Assembly: GCA_002104985.1 (NCBI GenBank)
Contig: MCGO01000046.1
Coordinates: 276,034-340,033, forward strand
Source: Rhizoclosmatium globosum
Taxonomy: Eukaryota; Chytridiomycota; Chytridiomycetes; Chytridiales; Chytriomycetaceae
Length of the DNA stretch: 64,000 bases
Direction of reading: 5' to 3'
Shown: positions 11,690 to 23,146 of the stretch, piece after piece
How the letters are laid out: the number at the start of each line of letters is the position of its first letter
Numbering within the stretch: position 1 is the first letter of the stretch
Notes under the pieces: generated by a model
Database searches by the model: none
The model's input: only the letters and a program-made list of their open reading frames with translations
Told to the model about the DNA's origin: nothing
Made by a program: the position numbers and the translations under genes

Positions 11690-12505
11690 AGTTGATGTTT
11701 TGAGATCAAGTTGATGAAGCGAAATCTGAAAAAACGGGCCTTCCCTTTTTGACCCTTTCCGGGTGGCCCCTCGTGGTAAAAATTTGACCAATTTGAGAGG
11801 GGCTCTCAGAGTGGAAAGCTGTCCAATCTCTACCGAATCTCCTATCAATTTCTGACATTCCTATCAATTTTCATTGGGGGGTCAAGCAGTTTCAGAATAG
11901 ATAACGTGCCTCCCATCTTGGCTCTGACTGGTTTCTAGATGGGGACATCTTTGGTGTCGTTTGAGTGGGAGCCAAGATAGTGAGTGTCTGTGACGCATCG
12001 ATAACTGCAGATATCTTGAAAGTTCGAACGTGAAACCTTGATGTATCGCTTAAGAATAGGTATGATATCCTCGCGCAGCATCATTCTGTCCTTGGATCGT
12101 TGTTTTCATGACGTTTGACAAGCACTCAATGTTACTTGAATGTGGCAACCATATGGAAGTGATATGGGTATGCCCACTCAAGCTGGATAGGAATCAATGA
12201 CTGTTGTTAGCCACATAAGACACCTTGTCACTGTGGATATCAGTTTTGGTCCGTTGGGTTGACCTATCTGTAACTGAAGCAACTGTAAATATCTGACTCA
12301 AAACGGAGGCACAGCAGCGAAGCGAATTCAGATCTCTCTAAGTTCTATATTCAACAGAAAGTTATCATGGAATAAAGATTGCGTTTATGATGTTCAAGTA
12401 TAAACGAAGTTTGAAAAGTAGTGTATTGAAGGGTGTTGAGTTTGAGTATGTAGAACAGTTATTCATTTCTCTCTATTCTTTTCATTGTTTCTGATTCTGA
12501 ATTTG
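11690..12505. other. Intergenic region, no gene seen
   Basis: The stretch holds the leader exon and promoter of transporter B at its left end and the PTC7-like promoter at its right end. Between them I find no convincing coding frame, RNA gene or repeat. Confidence 0.5.
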
Positions 12506-14119
12506 ATGGTTGAAATGCTGCGACACCTCCAACGAACATCGCAGCCACTTGTCACCTTTGCCCGCCGATTCCGAGTATCGAGTGCACCCGTTACGTGGTT
12601 GATCCAATCGCAGCGACTGTCGAGTTCTTCAGCAGCAACCAGTGGATCAACGCAGGCTGCCACAACCAACACGACCCTGTCAAACAAACCACCACTCAAA
12701 CCAACTGTATTTGAACTAATAGCCCAGGTACTTTGTGTCTCCTTTTCTTTCCTCCTTCTTCAAACAAACTAAACTAAACTAAACCCAATCCAATACCAAT
12801 CCAACAAACAAAAGGCCCAACTCAAACGCCCGTCCTTCGAATTCGCCTTCGCCGCCGCCGGTTCCGCAAAACCACTCGACATTGACCACGACGCCGCAAG
12901 AGACAGAAAGTCTGACACCCACTTTACCAGTTCATTATCAAATCCATCAACCGATTCCCTCCTGAAACCAGACGGCTTCTCAGTCCGTGTCGGCGAAGAC
13001 GCCTACTTTATTCGGAAGGACGGGCTGGGCGTTGCTGATGGCGTTGGTGGTTGGAAGGATGTTGTGAAGGGTTCTAATGCAGCCCTCTTCTCGTCGCGGC
13101 TTATGCACCATGTTGCAGCTCAGTTGGACTATTTTGATGATGTCGCGAATAATGATTATGATATCAATGATTATTATGCACTCGATCCTGTCAAGGTGTT
13201 GCAGGTTGCTTGTGAACGGACGTTGGAGGATGCTGGGGCTAAGGATAGTGAAAAGAAGGCTGTTGGATCTACTACAGCTTTGATTGCGTTTTTGAGGGTA
13301 TGTTTCTAGTAGATGGATATGGGTTTAGAGCTAGATAGAGCGAAACTGCAAGGGTGGGTGTTATTGCAGGACACTTGGCGTTGAAGTACTGTCGGAAACA
13401 AAAGAGATGATGATTGGCCTTAAGCAGGAACTTCGAAGCGGTTGCATTTCTTTGTTGGACGAGGCACATCAAAACCCAGGTCCATCAGCCACTGATTTTT
13501 TTCTGTAGGACGACGAACTTCGCATCGCAACACTGGGGGATACTTCATGCCTCGTATTCCGCAACGGCGCCCTGATATTCCGTACCGAAGAACAACAGCA
13601 CTCCTTCAACTTCCCCTACCAACTCGGCAGCGACTCAAAAGATACACCCGAAAAGGACGCATTAACATACCGAGTCAAAGTCCAAGAAGGAGATTTAATC
13701 GTTGTGGTACGTCACCTTTCGATCCATTCCCGTTTTCGAACTCAATCCACACCCACCATACACTTCAGGGCTCTGACGGTATCTTTGACAATCTCTTTGA
13801 TGAAGACATTCTGGACCTCATCAATTCAACTATTCTCGGTACCCCATCAGCAACAGCTTCAAATACGACACATACCCACTCCCCAATATCATCCACAATC
13901 CCTCCAGCACGCATCCTTCGCACAGATCCACATAAGATCGCATCAGCTATCCTTGAACGCGCGCGACAGGTATCTCTAGACTCTGGCGCAGACGTATCAA
14001 GCCCCTTCCAGGAACGCGCAGTTCGAGAAGGGTTGTATTATCAAGGCGGGAAGATGGATGATTTGACTGTCGTTGTTGGTGTTGTGAAGGGGAGTGAGGA
14101 TTCTCCGGACAGGCGGTAG
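12506..14119 (+). CDS. PTC7: Mitochondrial PP2C-type phosphatase, PTC7-like
   Basis: Exons 12506-12727, 12815-13297, 13509-13706 and 13769-14119 give 417 residues. Metal-dependent Ser/Thr phosphatases of the PTC7/PPTC7 group regulate mitochondrial metabolism, including coenzyme Q synthesis. The N-terminus (MVEMLRHLQRTSQPLVTFARRFRVSS) is Arg-rich without acids after residue 3, as in a mitochondrial presequence. PP2C motifs are GVADGVGGW (about 145), GSTTALIAF, LGDTSCLVFRNG, GSDGIFDNL (about 301) and a C-terminal GGKMDDLTVVVG, which carries the usual metal-binding Asp residues. A second in-frame ATG at 12515 is also possible. Intron 2 is long (211 bp). Its 3' end lies 55 bp from the convergent neighbour. 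Confidence 0.88.
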
Positions 14120-14174
14120 TGTTTTTGTTTGGAATCGGGGATTTGGCAAAATAGAGATGCCTATGTTTATTGAT

Positions 14175-14960
14175 TTACTCAAAGTCGCCGTACCGGTTTC
14201 TCCTCAGTTTTCCTTGTCTTACAAGTTCTTCCTCCTCTTCTCGTGTTCTGGGTCGCCCAATTGGTGTGGAAGTTGGTGGAGTTGTGGTACTAGGTGTTTC
14301 GTTGGAGTCCAACGAATCCTCTGCATCGAAAGCAAACAAATCATCCTCATCCTTCCTCTGTTGAACACTCGCCACGACACTTCCTTCAGCCCCTTCACTC
14401 ACAACAGGCTTCCCCATCCTAACCCTCGCCCACGCAGACCCACTTTCACTCTGATTCATTTTCCTAATACTCTCCCACGCCGTCACACGAATCTCCGGCT
14501 GTTCAACCTTCTGCCCCTCCACAGTCCCACCAATCTCAAACGCAGCCTTTGTAACCCCATCTTTCGCAAGCAACGTCCGTAGAACCGAGTCGTGAGGCAG
14601 CTTCTGCTGTAGATACGACTGTGCCCGGACTTCACCGAGTTTACGCCCAAGATACTCTCCAGTGAGGGACGTACCAAACACGACACCAGTCTTCCACTAC
14701 GCAAGTAATCTTAGCATATGCCACCAAAGATCAAGCCACTTTGATAAATAGGTCACCTTAGACAGACTCGGCACACGAGTCAGAGAGAACCCAGAAATAA
14801 CTCCAATGCCAATACCAGCACCATATGCAAAAAGGAAGGATCGATTCGCGGCTCTGATAACACCCATTTCCTCCACTGTGGGTGCATATCGCTCTTTTCC
14901 ACCACCGATTGTCATTGTCGGTGCATTGGTTGTTTGGGAGGGTGCTGGTGCTTGTTGCAT
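14175..14960 (-). CDS. OCIA-domain-like membrane protein
   Basis: Exons 14757-14960 and 14175-14696 join in frame to 241 residues. Two hydrophobic stretches flank the intron: FAYGAGIGIGVISGFSLTR and WKTGVVFGTSLTGEYLG. Their spacing and the following RKLGEVRAQSYLQQKL resemble OCIA-domain proteins of mitochondria and endosomes, but this is a weak pattern match. The C-terminal half is acidic, then Thr/Pro-rich, ending in a charged RTREEEEELVRQGKLRRNRY segment that may form a helix. The start at 14960 was chosen because it is the first Met after a GA-rich leader and precedes a full two-helix domain. Function unknown. Confidence 0.7.
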
Positions 14961-15105
14961 TCTTTTGGTGGATGATTTCAAACAAAGAACAGAGAGAGAG
15001 AGAGAAAGAGAACGAGAGAACTTGAAGTTTATAAAACTTGATAAACACATTTCGATGCTTTTATTTAAATATATTCAGGTGGGGAGGGGAGTTATCTCTA
15101 GTAAT

Positions 15106-15441
15106 CTACACAACAAACACTTCCCCATCCATCGTCTCCTCCGTCGCTGCAACCTTCTTTTCCACAACTTCTGTCATGTGATGAATCTCTTCTTGGATGT
15201 GATGGATCTCGTCAACGATTGTGTGTGTGACATGTTCAATGACAGTTTCCTTGTGTTCTTCTTGGATGTCTTTTGAGGCCGTGGCCGTGGCAGTGGCAGT
15301 GGTGTCAGGGTGCAGCAAGTGGTCAGCCAGATCGGATATTTGATGTGAACCTTCGATGATTGCGTTGGTGATCTGGTCGATAATGTCGGCGGATTCGTGT
15401 TCAATTGCAACTTGCGATTCGTGGCAAATGTCTGAGGGCAT
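15106..15441 (-). CDS. HEAQ-motif small helical protein 1
   Basis: The 111-residue frame begins MPSDICHESQVAIEHES and continues with IIDQITNAIIEGSHQI, the signature shared with the genes at 15664, 22377, 22925 and 23401. Upstream in-frame residues exist, but paralogues begin at this Met. After a short Thr/Ala-rich linker come His/Glu-rich helices (VTHTIVDEIHHIQEEIHHMTEVVEKK) and the terminus EETMDGEVFVV, which recurs as KNLDGEVFVV in the next gene. There is no Cys pair, signal peptide or membrane segment. The pattern predicts amphipathic helices. I do not recognise the family. Confidence 0.7.
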   Translation of the reverse strand: MPSDICHESQVAIEHESADIIDQITNAIIEGSHQISDLADHLLHPDTTATATATASKDIQEEHKETVIEHVTHTIVDEIHHIQEEIHHMTEVVEKKVAATEETMDGEVFVV

Positions 15442-15663
15442 TTTGGAGTCTTGTTTGGATTGGTTGTGGTTAGATTGGGAAAGCATTGGCTCCTTTTTAA
15501 GTGATTGGTTGGTGAGTGAGTGAGTGGGTGAGTGTCTTTGTGAGTCGATTTGACTTTGACAAGTAGCCCTTGTTTTCAAATCAATTGAACAGCTACAAAA
15601 GCCACAAAAGGTGCAAGTATTATATCTCTCTTCTTGGCATAATTATTTCCAATAACAAAGAAA

Positions 15664-16281
15664 TTAAACCACAAACACCTCTCCATCCAGATTCTTGGCC
15701 GTCGCCTCCACCTTCTTCCCCAACTCCTCCGCAACAATATGCGTATTCTCAACAACAGCAAGCGTGATATGCTCCAACACAGTCTCTTGATGCTCACTCC
15801 CATCCGCGTTCGGAGTCTTCAACCGCTCCGGATGCAAAGCCGCCTCAGATATCTGATGCGTGCCATCTAATATCGCGTGCGTGATTTGCTCAATCACATC
15901 CGATTCGTGTTCAATAGCGACTTGTGCTTCATGTCCCAACTGCGAGCTACTCCGTTCCGATGAAGGATCTTTCGGGTCGCTTTGTGTCGGTGTGGAGACT
16001 CGTAATATCGCTTCTGATATTTGGTGAACGAGGGGCGAGTCGATGATTGCTTCGGAGAGTTGGTGGACGAGGGGGGAATCTATGAAGGCGTGTGTGATGT
16101 GTTCGATGATATCTGATTCGTGTTCGATGGCGACTTGGGCTTCGTGGCCGAGATCCGTTGGGACTTGTAAACTAAGTTTGTTGGTTTTAGGTTTATTAGT
16201 TGAGTTGTTGGAGAGGTGGTTGGGGAGGGGTTGTGTTATGGTTTCGTATGCTGGGGGCTGAAGCCTTTCTTCCAGTTCCAG
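15664..16281 (-). CDS. HEAQ-motif protein 2 with two motif copies (5' end unresolved)
   Basis: An open frame from a stop at 16282-16284 to 15664 carries the family signature twice: LGHEAQVAIEHESDIIEHITHA near 16150 and LGHEAQVAIEHESDVIEQITHA near 15930. Between them are two SPLVHQ(L/I)SEAI repeats. The frame ends KNLDGEVFVV, like its neighbour. No ATG lies between the upstream stop and the first motif, so either a short 5' exon is spliced in (an ATG at about 16380 is one candidate) or translation starts at the internal region 15939, which would lose the first motif. Both motif copies being free of stops argues for a spliced gene. Confidence 0.6.
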   Translation of the reverse strand: MELEERLQPPAYETITQPLPNHLSNNSTNKPKTNKLSLQVPTDLGHEAQVAIEHESDIIEHITHAFIDSPLVHQLSEAIIDSPLVHQISEAILRVSTPTQSDPKDPSSERSSSQLGHEAQVAIEHESDVIEQITHAILDGTHQISEAALHPERLKTPNADGSEHQETVLEHITLAVVENTHIVAEELGKKVEATAKNLDGEVFVV

Positions 16282-16384
16282 TCAGATTCTTCACTGCTCT
16301 TAAGGCTAGATACTCTTCATCAAATAATCATAAAGACGAGCTTGATACAGTTGCATAGCTCACACTTCCGCAGGCAAGCATAAC

Positions 16385-16570
16385 TTGGAGAAGCCACGTG
16401 TTTTTGAGTGTCCAAATACTAATAGAGATAGGATGGAAGGAAAGGGATTGGAAAGGAAGGCAAACTACTTTGCCGATGACGGACGACTCATGGTATATCA
16501 GAGATATTATGGAATAAGAAAAAGAAGAAGGGGGAGTGGGCCACGCGGGGAAAGGTTTTTCTGTAAGAGT
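16385..16570. repeat. Left copy of duplicated flank beside acyltransferase A
   Basis: This segment shares long matching blocks with 18075-18255, including GAGAAGCCACGTG, a run ACTTTGCCGATGACGGACGA and the AGATATTATG block. The two lie at equivalent positions downstream of the two acyltransferase genes, so the duplicated unit covers gene plus 3' flank. Confidence 0.75.
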
Positions 16571-16640
16571 CTGGACTGAAGCAACTTTAAAATCTCAGTT
16601 TTGGACCAAAACAATACGCTTTATTTTATTTCCAAGGACC

Positions 16641-17904
16641 TTATAACACAATGTTCTGCTGCGTTGGAACGAAAAGAGACCCCAGTTTAAATTGTTTTGA
16701 CGACTTTTTCGTCGTCAGAAGTAACACGGACAACTCATCGGGTTTCGCTTTAAAAATCACAGCCAAATTACAGGCGGTGGGCGTCGCGTGAGAGGGCAAA
16801 TGGAGTTGTGTTTCCTGTCCACCTGGTAAAGTTACAAAATGTTGAAGCTTTGTCCAATTAGAGATGTTCATTCCTTGGCCCCTAAATAATCATAATTAGA
16901 ATCATATGATAAGTCGTCTCTAAAAATAATTACTTTTTCGTTTCCTTCGGGGAGGGGAATTCAGTCAACGCTGTTTTGTTCTTAATACTCATGATTCGCT
17001 TTCGAACATCCGTTGGAGACATGGAAGCCATTACAATTGCCGAGAGTACATACGTTCCAGCGCTGTCTCGCTGGGGGCCCGTTTCACCAAGGTATTCCCG
17101 GCTATTGGTGGACACCGAGGCCCAAACCAATTGACAATCACTTAAAAGCGTCGAAACAATAACGTCATTGCAACTGACATAGTTATCATTTCCAGTTGTA
17201 TACTTTTGCTTGACTGCCTCGATTTCTTTTCTATCAATCGTATACAACGCCCCTTTTGAAAACCCAAGCGTACTCTTGATGTAATACTTGATGGCCATCG
17301 AAACAGCTGAAGACTCCCATTCAGAATACTTTTCGTCCAATATTTCATTCTGTGTAGCGTCGAAGGTTTCAAGGCGGTCAACGGTCAAAGCCCTGGGTCC
17401 AAACTCGGCTCTCCCGTCAAGCATCTTTAGAATTTCATAGTATGTATGTGCATCTCCAAGCATATGAGACATGCTCACAACGAGACTGTTTCCATTTACA
17501 ATTAAGATGCGGAAAAGGTCTCCACACGTTTTCTTGTTGAGGTAGCAGTACCCGAGCTTGACCAAGTGCTTCTTGACGGACTTGACGAGGTTATTGTATT
17601 CTTGATCTTGACTGAATCCGGGAATGGTGAGGCACTTCACGTTGGTGTCGGCAGCAGCAGTTGGTGGTACAGTAGCTGGGTACTCCAAATGAACGTCTCC
17701 CATCTTGCCCACAAGACGACTTTGGAGCCACGGGTTTAACTCCAAGATCTGCTGCACTCGAGCAGTAATGAAGTCAACGGGTACAGAACCGGAAAAGAAA
17801 TTGAATGTGGTAATGGTCGCATAAAAGAACGGTCCTTTCTTGCGTTCGTCATTGAGAAGCGTGACGACTTTGGCATTTGGCGGCGGAGTCTGTGTTTTGG
17901 GCAT
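16641..17904 (-). CDS. HxxxD acyltransferase-like protein A
   Basis: Exons 16934-17904 and 16641-16881 give 403 residues. The central SMSHMLGDA (about 146) supplies the HxxxD motif of CoA-dependent acyltransferases of the BAHD/condensation fold, where the His is the general base. The usual Gly after the Asp is Ala here. The length is typical of the fold (about 400-450), but no DFGWG motif was found, so it is not a standard plant-type BAHD. The second exon carries the C-terminal strand region (SNWTKLQHFVTLPGG). The start MPKTQTPPPN matches the paralogue. No signal peptide is seen. The substrate is unknown; secondary metabolism is a guess. Confidence 0.75.
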
Positions 17905-18074
17905 ATTTTTTTGAATGCTTTAGATGGTTGCTGGAGGACTGACATTTTTTGGGTGGAGATCGGAAACTTCTCTTGGCAGTGGCTTTATTTCCATACCGGT
18001 CCAGCTCAACTTGAAAAGAGTAAGAAGAAAGAAGGAAAGGGAGATATTCGAAACGTATTTATTAAGCTATGCAC

Positions 18075-18255
18075 AATGGAGAAGCCACGTGTGTTGAGTT
18101 TCCAGAAAGCGATACGTTGGATGGAAGGGAAGGGAAGGGAATAGAAAGGAAGGCAACTACTTTGCCGATGACGGACGACTCATGGTATAGTAGAGATATT
18201 ATGTCAGGGAGAGAAAACAAGAAAAGAACAAGGGGGAGTGGGCCACGCTTGTAAA
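18075..18255. repeat. Right copy of duplicated flank beside acyltransferase B
   Basis: This is the counterpart of 16385-16570 and lies between the two acyltransferases. The match continues through both genes, giving a direct tandem duplication with a unit of about 1.7 kb. Confidence 0.75.
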
Positions 18256-18314
18256 AGGTTTTCTGGAAGAGCCTGGACTAAAGAAACATAAAACGTTTAT
18301 TTATTCCCAAGCTT

Positions 18315-19574
18315 TTATGAAACAACGTTCTGCGTTGGAGTGAAAAGAGACCCCATTTTAAAATGTTTTGACGACTTTTTCGTCGTCAGGAGCAACACTG
18401 ACAATTCCTCAGGCTTCGCCTTGAAAATCACAGCCATGTTACAGGCAATTGGTGTCGCGTGTGATGGCAAATGGAGTTGTGCTTCCTGTCCGTCGGGCAA
18501 ACGAAGAAAGTGCTGAAATTTCGTCCAGTTTGATATGTTCATGCCTTGCCCCCTATTTGATATGTGTCAGTCGTATATAAACAATGAATGTAGGTTTGGC
18601 CCAAACTCTTTGGTTTCTTTCTTGGAAGGAAACTCTGTCAATGGTGTCTTGTTTGTGATACTCATGATTCTCTTGCGAACATCAGATGGAGACATATCCT
18701 TCGTAACGATTGCTCCGATTGTGTACGTTCCAGTGCTGTCTCGCTGTGGACCACTTTCGCCAAGGTATTCTCGGCTGTTGGTTGAAACAGATCCCCAAAC
18801 CAAGTGACAGTCGCTCAAAAGCTTTGAGGCAATTACATCGTTAGAACTGACATACGCATCTTCTGTCGTGTATTTTTGCTTGATTTCCTCGATTTGGGGT
18901 TTATCGATGGTGTACACGTTGCCCCTTGCGGCGCCAAACACTGTCTCCATGTAAAACTTGATGGACAACAAGGACGTAAAAGATCTCCATTCGTAATAAC
19001 TCGCTCCAAAAATGTCTTGACGCATGGCATTAAAGGAATCAATTCGTTCAACAGAAAGGGCTCTGGGCACAAACTCAGGTCTTGCATCAAGCATCTTGAG
19101 AACTTCGTAGTACGTATTCCCATCCCCAAGCATATGAGACATACTCACAACGAGACTGTTTCCATTTACAATTAAGATGCGGAACAGGTCTCCAAACGTT
19201 TTCTTGTTGAGGTAGCAGTACCCAAGCTTGACCAAGTGTTTCTTGACGGACTTGACGAGCTTATTGTATTCTTGATCTTGAGCAAATCCCGGAATGGTGA
19301 GGCACTTCACGTACGTGTCGTCAGCTGCCGTTGATGGTACAGTAGCAGGGTATTCGAAATGAACGTCTCCCATCTTGCCCACAAGACGACTTTGGAGCCA
19401 TGGGTTTAACTCCAAGATCTGTTGTACTCGTGCAGTAATAAAGTCAACGGGGACAGAACCGGAAAAGAAATTGAATGTGGTAATGGTCACATAAAAGAAC
19501 GGCCCCATCTTGCGTTCGTCATCGAGAAGCGTGACGACTTGGACGTTTGGCGGTGGAGTCTGTGATTTGGGCAT
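18315..19574 (-). CDS. HxxxD acyltransferase-like protein B
   Basis: Exons 18607-19574 and 18315-18552 encode 401 residues. The sequence is close to copy A over the first 190 residues (for example the shared block FNFFSGSVPVDFITARVQQI), then diverges strongly between about 190 and 250 before becoming similar again. Here the motif is SMSHMLGDG, the full HxxxDG. The donor is GTTTGG, weaker than in copy A; reading through it would end the protein after 11 more residues, so splicing fits the paralogue better. The uneven divergence suggests selection on the acceptor pocket or patchy conversion. Confidence 0.75.
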
Positions 19575-19666
19575 ATTTTTTTCTGGTTGAATGCTCAGAT
19601 AGTTGCTGAATGAGCAGACAGGTGGAGATCGGAAAAGTGGAGATCGGAATTTTAACAAAACAGTTT

Positions 19667-20758
19667 TTATTCAGATTTCAAAGGAAAATCAGTCAACACA
19701 CTGTACTCTTGGAAATGAATAGCAGGTTTTTCATCGAAGCTGTTACCTGCAAGAAATAGTACTTCCAAATTCGTGAGATTTTTCAGTTCGGTTGGCACAA
19801 CACCAGAAAATTGGTTTTGTGAGAGCAGAAGACTCTTGAGAGAGGTCAAAGTCCCTAGTACTGCCGGTATACTTCCAGTCAATGAATTATTTTGAAGAAA
19901 TAGTCGTTGAAGATTCTTGAGATTCCCAATAGACTCTGGAATACAGCCGTCCAACTGATTTCCATGCAGACTCAGAACGACGAGGTTCACGAGGGATCCA
20001 ATTTCTTGAGGGATAGAACCGAATAATTTACTGTCCGAGAGGTCGATTTTGACGAGCGCGGTGAGCATACAAATAGCGGTTGGGATATGTGTTGGAAACT
20101 TGAGTCCAATTTCCATCAACGTCAATTTCGAAGCAAAGAGAGTCGCGTATCCGGTTTGATAACCTTCATGTCCACGGAATAGAATCAAATCCAGGGCTTT
20201 AATAGGGTCCGCCGGTTCTTTGCGAGAAGTTGTTGGACTGCCCATAGAGGAAGCTGTGCCTTGAAACAGATTGACATCGCTTCCCCATCCCCCATTCGAA
20301 TCAACATACATTGTACGATTCATATTGAGGGTTCTGCAGCGTTTGAGGTTGAGCAAGACGAATGGGTTTGTGGTCAAGCAGGTGTTAAATGCCTTTGAAA
20401 GCAGTCTGTATTGAACTACTTTAAACGGATGGATCCAACTGAATATCTGCGCGACAAGTTCGAAAGGAAGATTCGTGATTCGAGTTTTGAATTTCCGAGT
20501 TGAGTTTATGAGGTTTGATGTATTTGAAGAGATTGTTTTCACATTTGAAGCGATTGAATCGACGAGGGCCTTTGTTTGAGTGTGCTCTGATTTTAGTTTA
20601 TTGAGCGATGTGTCGATGTTGTTGAGTGAGGATGTGTGCAAAGTCAGAAGGGATTCGTGGCGATTCAGCTGATTTTGGATTGATAAAAGAAGAGAGTGGA
20701 TCGTGGTGAGACTGGGCTCGGATTCGGAAGTAGCTTTAGTGGCTTCGCTGGTCGTCAT
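19667..20758 (-). CDS. F-box-like / leucine-rich repeat protein 2
   Basis: An intronless frame of 363 residues starts at the first true ATG (MTTSEATKA). Order of parts: a Ser/Thr-rich helical region with coiled-coil character (residues 15-95), an F-box-like segment RITNLPFELVAQIFSWIHPFKVVQYRLLSKAF (about 105-135), a spacer, then about five plant-type LRRs such as LVVLSLHGNQLDGCIPESIG and LQRLFLQNNSLTGSIPAVLG. As for the other three, a role as SCF-type adaptor is inferred only from the architecture. Its start is 114 bp from the end of the ankyrin gene on the same strand. Confidence 0.82.
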   Translation of the reverse strand: MTTSEATKATSESEPSLTTIHSLLLSIQNQLNRHESLLTLHTSSLNNIDTSLNKLKSEHTQTKALVDSIASNVKTISSNTSNLINSTRKFKTRITNLPFELVAQIFSWIHPFKVVQYRLLSKAFNTCLTTNPFVLLNLKRCRTLNMNRTMYVDSNGGWGSDVNLFQGTASSMGSPTTSRKEPADPIKALDLILFRGHEGYQTGYATLFASKLTLMEIGLKFPTHIPTAICMLTALVKIDLSDSKLFGSIPQEIGSLVNLVVLSLHGNQLDGCIPESIGNLKNLQRLFLQNNSLTGSIPAVLGTLTSLKSLLLSQNQFSGVVPTELKNLTNLEVLFLAGNSFDEKPAIHFQEYSVLTDFPLKSE

Positions 20759-20872
20759 TGGCGTGGTGTGGGTGGTGGATGATTTGAAGAGAGCTTTCTT
20801 TGGCCACACTATTATTGCTCCTCCACCTTCAAACCTTCGATTCTTTGAATAAGATCAATCAAAAGTAAATAA

Positions 20873-22272
20873 TTATTTGGTTATTCGCTCATCTTCCAAG
20901 AATGCACCAATAATTTCCCGTCTTCCTCTCTGAAGAGCAATTTTATAACATTCCTCAACATTCTCCGCAGAACACAACCTCGAATCGGATAATAACACTT
21001 GTACCATTTCCAAGTTTCCTCTCCGAACAGCATCCAACAATATTCCTCCACAATCCCGAGTCGGAACCGTTCGAGAGTCTGCCAGCAAAGCCCGAATCAC
21101 ACCAAGATGTCCACGCTCGATCGCATCTTCCAATCCTTTGTTTCCTTGTGCAGAAGGATCTACTCGAAGGTCCGTAAGCAACAACTTTACGATATCTGTT
21201 CGGCCTTGTTGCGATGCAGAAACGATGGCAAGGTTTGATGATGCTGACGGATCAACGCGACTATCTCGTAGAAGCATTCGTACTATTTCAATATGGTCGT
21301 AATGAATCGCTGTCAAAAGACTGGATCCAGGGGAGAAGCGTGGGTCTTGGATAAGCAGTCTCACGATATCAGCATGCCCACACTGCGTTGCCACAGTAAC
21401 ACAAGCATTTGGTGCTTGTTGAATATACCGGAGCAGTGTTTGAGTCAAAATCATATTGCCGTTCCTGCACGTAACCATCAACGACCGATGTGCCCATTCG
21501 TGAATATTAGCAAGTGTTTCTGGACGTGACAAGAGAAATAAGCACGGAGACGTATAATTCTGCTCGTTGGCGATTTCAAACAGAGTGTTGATGTTGTCAC
21601 GCGAGAGAAAAGATTCAAAGTTAGACAGCAGAATCTCATACAGACGTAGATGCAAATTCTCAGATCCAAGGGTGTGCTTGAATCTCTGGCCCCATGAAGG
21701 TAACGGCATTCCCACGTATCGCGGTCCTCCAGGATATGTGTAAATGTAGTCATCCTCCATCAATTTGATTAACGTCGACGCCTTGTACGATAACGGAAGA
21801 CGAGTCCATCCATCCTGTTCTCCAACGATATCCCATACAGGTGAATAGACAGTCTCGAACTTGTCATTTAAATCTGGTCGTTCATTAGATTGGGCCTGCT
21901 GAACCTTGGCGATGTAGCTAGCACGAAAGCCTGCTATTAGGGCATCACGCTGACTATCCACAAGCTTCGTGAGTCCTCGGTAAGCTTGAGCCGGGGTGTG
22001 GAAGAGGATCGGTGAGAAGGAGCGGCAGAGAACGGCAAGAGCCACACGCTCTTTGAATGGGATCAGAGACAAGATTTGATCAATGAGTTCTATTGGAAGG
22101 CATTGTATTGTGATGCATGCTTCTTGAACCTGGACTGAGGTCGATAACTGTGTTGACAGGTTGTCAATGACACTCTACGAATTGGAAGGATCGTAAGGAA
22201 CAAACATACTACATCTGGGTCTCTTACTGTTATCGTCATCATACGACGCACGAGAGAAATAAGTCCTTGCAT
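20873..22272 (-). CDS. F-box-like / ankyrin-repeat protein
   Basis: A 45-nt first exon (22228-22272) splices to 20873-22174, giving 448 residues. An F-box-like stretch IQCLPIELIDQILSLIPFKERVAL lies near residues 33-60. The C-terminal 220 residues are degenerate ankyrin repeats spaced about 30-33 residues, with recurring GHADIVRLLIQDPRFSP, DHIEIVRMLLRDSRVDPS, GRTDIVKLLLTDLRVDPS and NLEMVQVLLSDSRL. Ankyrin repeats bind proteins, so this may be another adaptor. The short 5' exon was chosen because the frame upstream of 22174 otherwise lacks a Met before a stop, and because GT and AG fall in frame. Confidence 0.8.
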
Positions 22273-22376
22273 AAGTTGGCTGGGTTATTTTTGATCTTCT
22301 AAATTAAATACCTTTCTCCTCCTTAGTTTGTCCAAATAACGGTTTATTCATTATGCTTAAAAGAAATAGCTAGTTT

Positions 22377-22583
22377 TTATAGAGGCCCACACAAATATAG
22401 AGCAACTAGTTCTCTGTTTTGTTCTTCAGCTTTCGCTTTTGATACCGTCGAGGATTCTTGGTGATGCAAAACAGCTTCTGCAATTTGATGACTGCCTTCA
22501 ACGATTGCTTGTGATATCCGGTCAAGCAAGTCGGACTCGTGTTCGATTGCTACTTGGGCTTCGTGGCCAATGTCTCCTGCCAT
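22377..22583 (-). CDS. HEAQ-motif small helical protein 3
   Basis: A 68-residue frame starting MAGDIGHEAQVAIEHES, then LLDRISQAIVEGSHQIAEAVLHH. The first 42 residues are the family core; the tail differs. The Met is followed directly by the motif, as in other members. No domain is recognised. Confidence 0.65.
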   Translation of the reverse strand: MAGDIGHEAQVAIEHESDLLDRISQAIVEGSHQIAEAVLHHQESSTVSKAKAEEQNRELVALYLCGPL

Positions 22584-22924
22584 ATTATAAGATTCGGATT
22601 CGGTTTGATGTCTTCTTTTGAGAATTAGATTGTCAGATGAAATGCGGCTCTTTGTTTTTGTAGTTGCGAGTGAACGAGTATGAGTCGATTTGACTGACTA
22701 TCGCTCAAAACAGAACGTGTCAACAAAACGTATCTTTGTTATCGTTATCAGGCAGTTCAAGACATGTGTCACTTTGAGTTATTGATGATAGCAGTCGTCA
22801 CTGAATATTCGCCATCTGGTCTTTTCACCTTCGATTGAATGGTGCATGAGAGTTTCAGGAATTTTACAATCAAGACTCAAAGTTAAATTATTGCAAACAA
22901 CTTAAATATTTATTTGGCTTAGAA

Positions 22925-23146
22925 TCACGATCTAAATGCCCGTAAAACCAACTTTTCAATGTCACTCGTCGCCTTTCCTTCACCTCCAGGTTCGTTTCTT
23001 CCTCTGAACATCGTTTCATGGCGATGGAGTGCAGCCTCGGCGGTACTGTGGTGGTGATGATGGCTGATCGCATTTGAAAGCTTTTCGATTAAACCCGACT
23101 CGTTATTCATGGCTGCTTGGGCTTCGTGGCAGATGTTGGCTGGCAT
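22925..23146 (-). CDS. HEAQ-motif small helical protein 4 (divergent)
   Basis: A 73-residue frame opens MPANICHEAQAAMNNESG and continues LIEKLSNAISHHHHHSTAEAALHRHE. The signature is the most diverged of the five, with a run of five His replacing the EGSHQI turn. The tail is Gly/Glu-rich. Similar length, start and strand to its neighbours support a real gene, though decay is possible. Confidence 0.55.
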   Translation of the reverse strand: MPANICHEAQAAMNNESGLIEKLSNAISHHHHHSTAEAALHRHETMFRGRNEPGGEGKATSDIEKLVLRAFRS

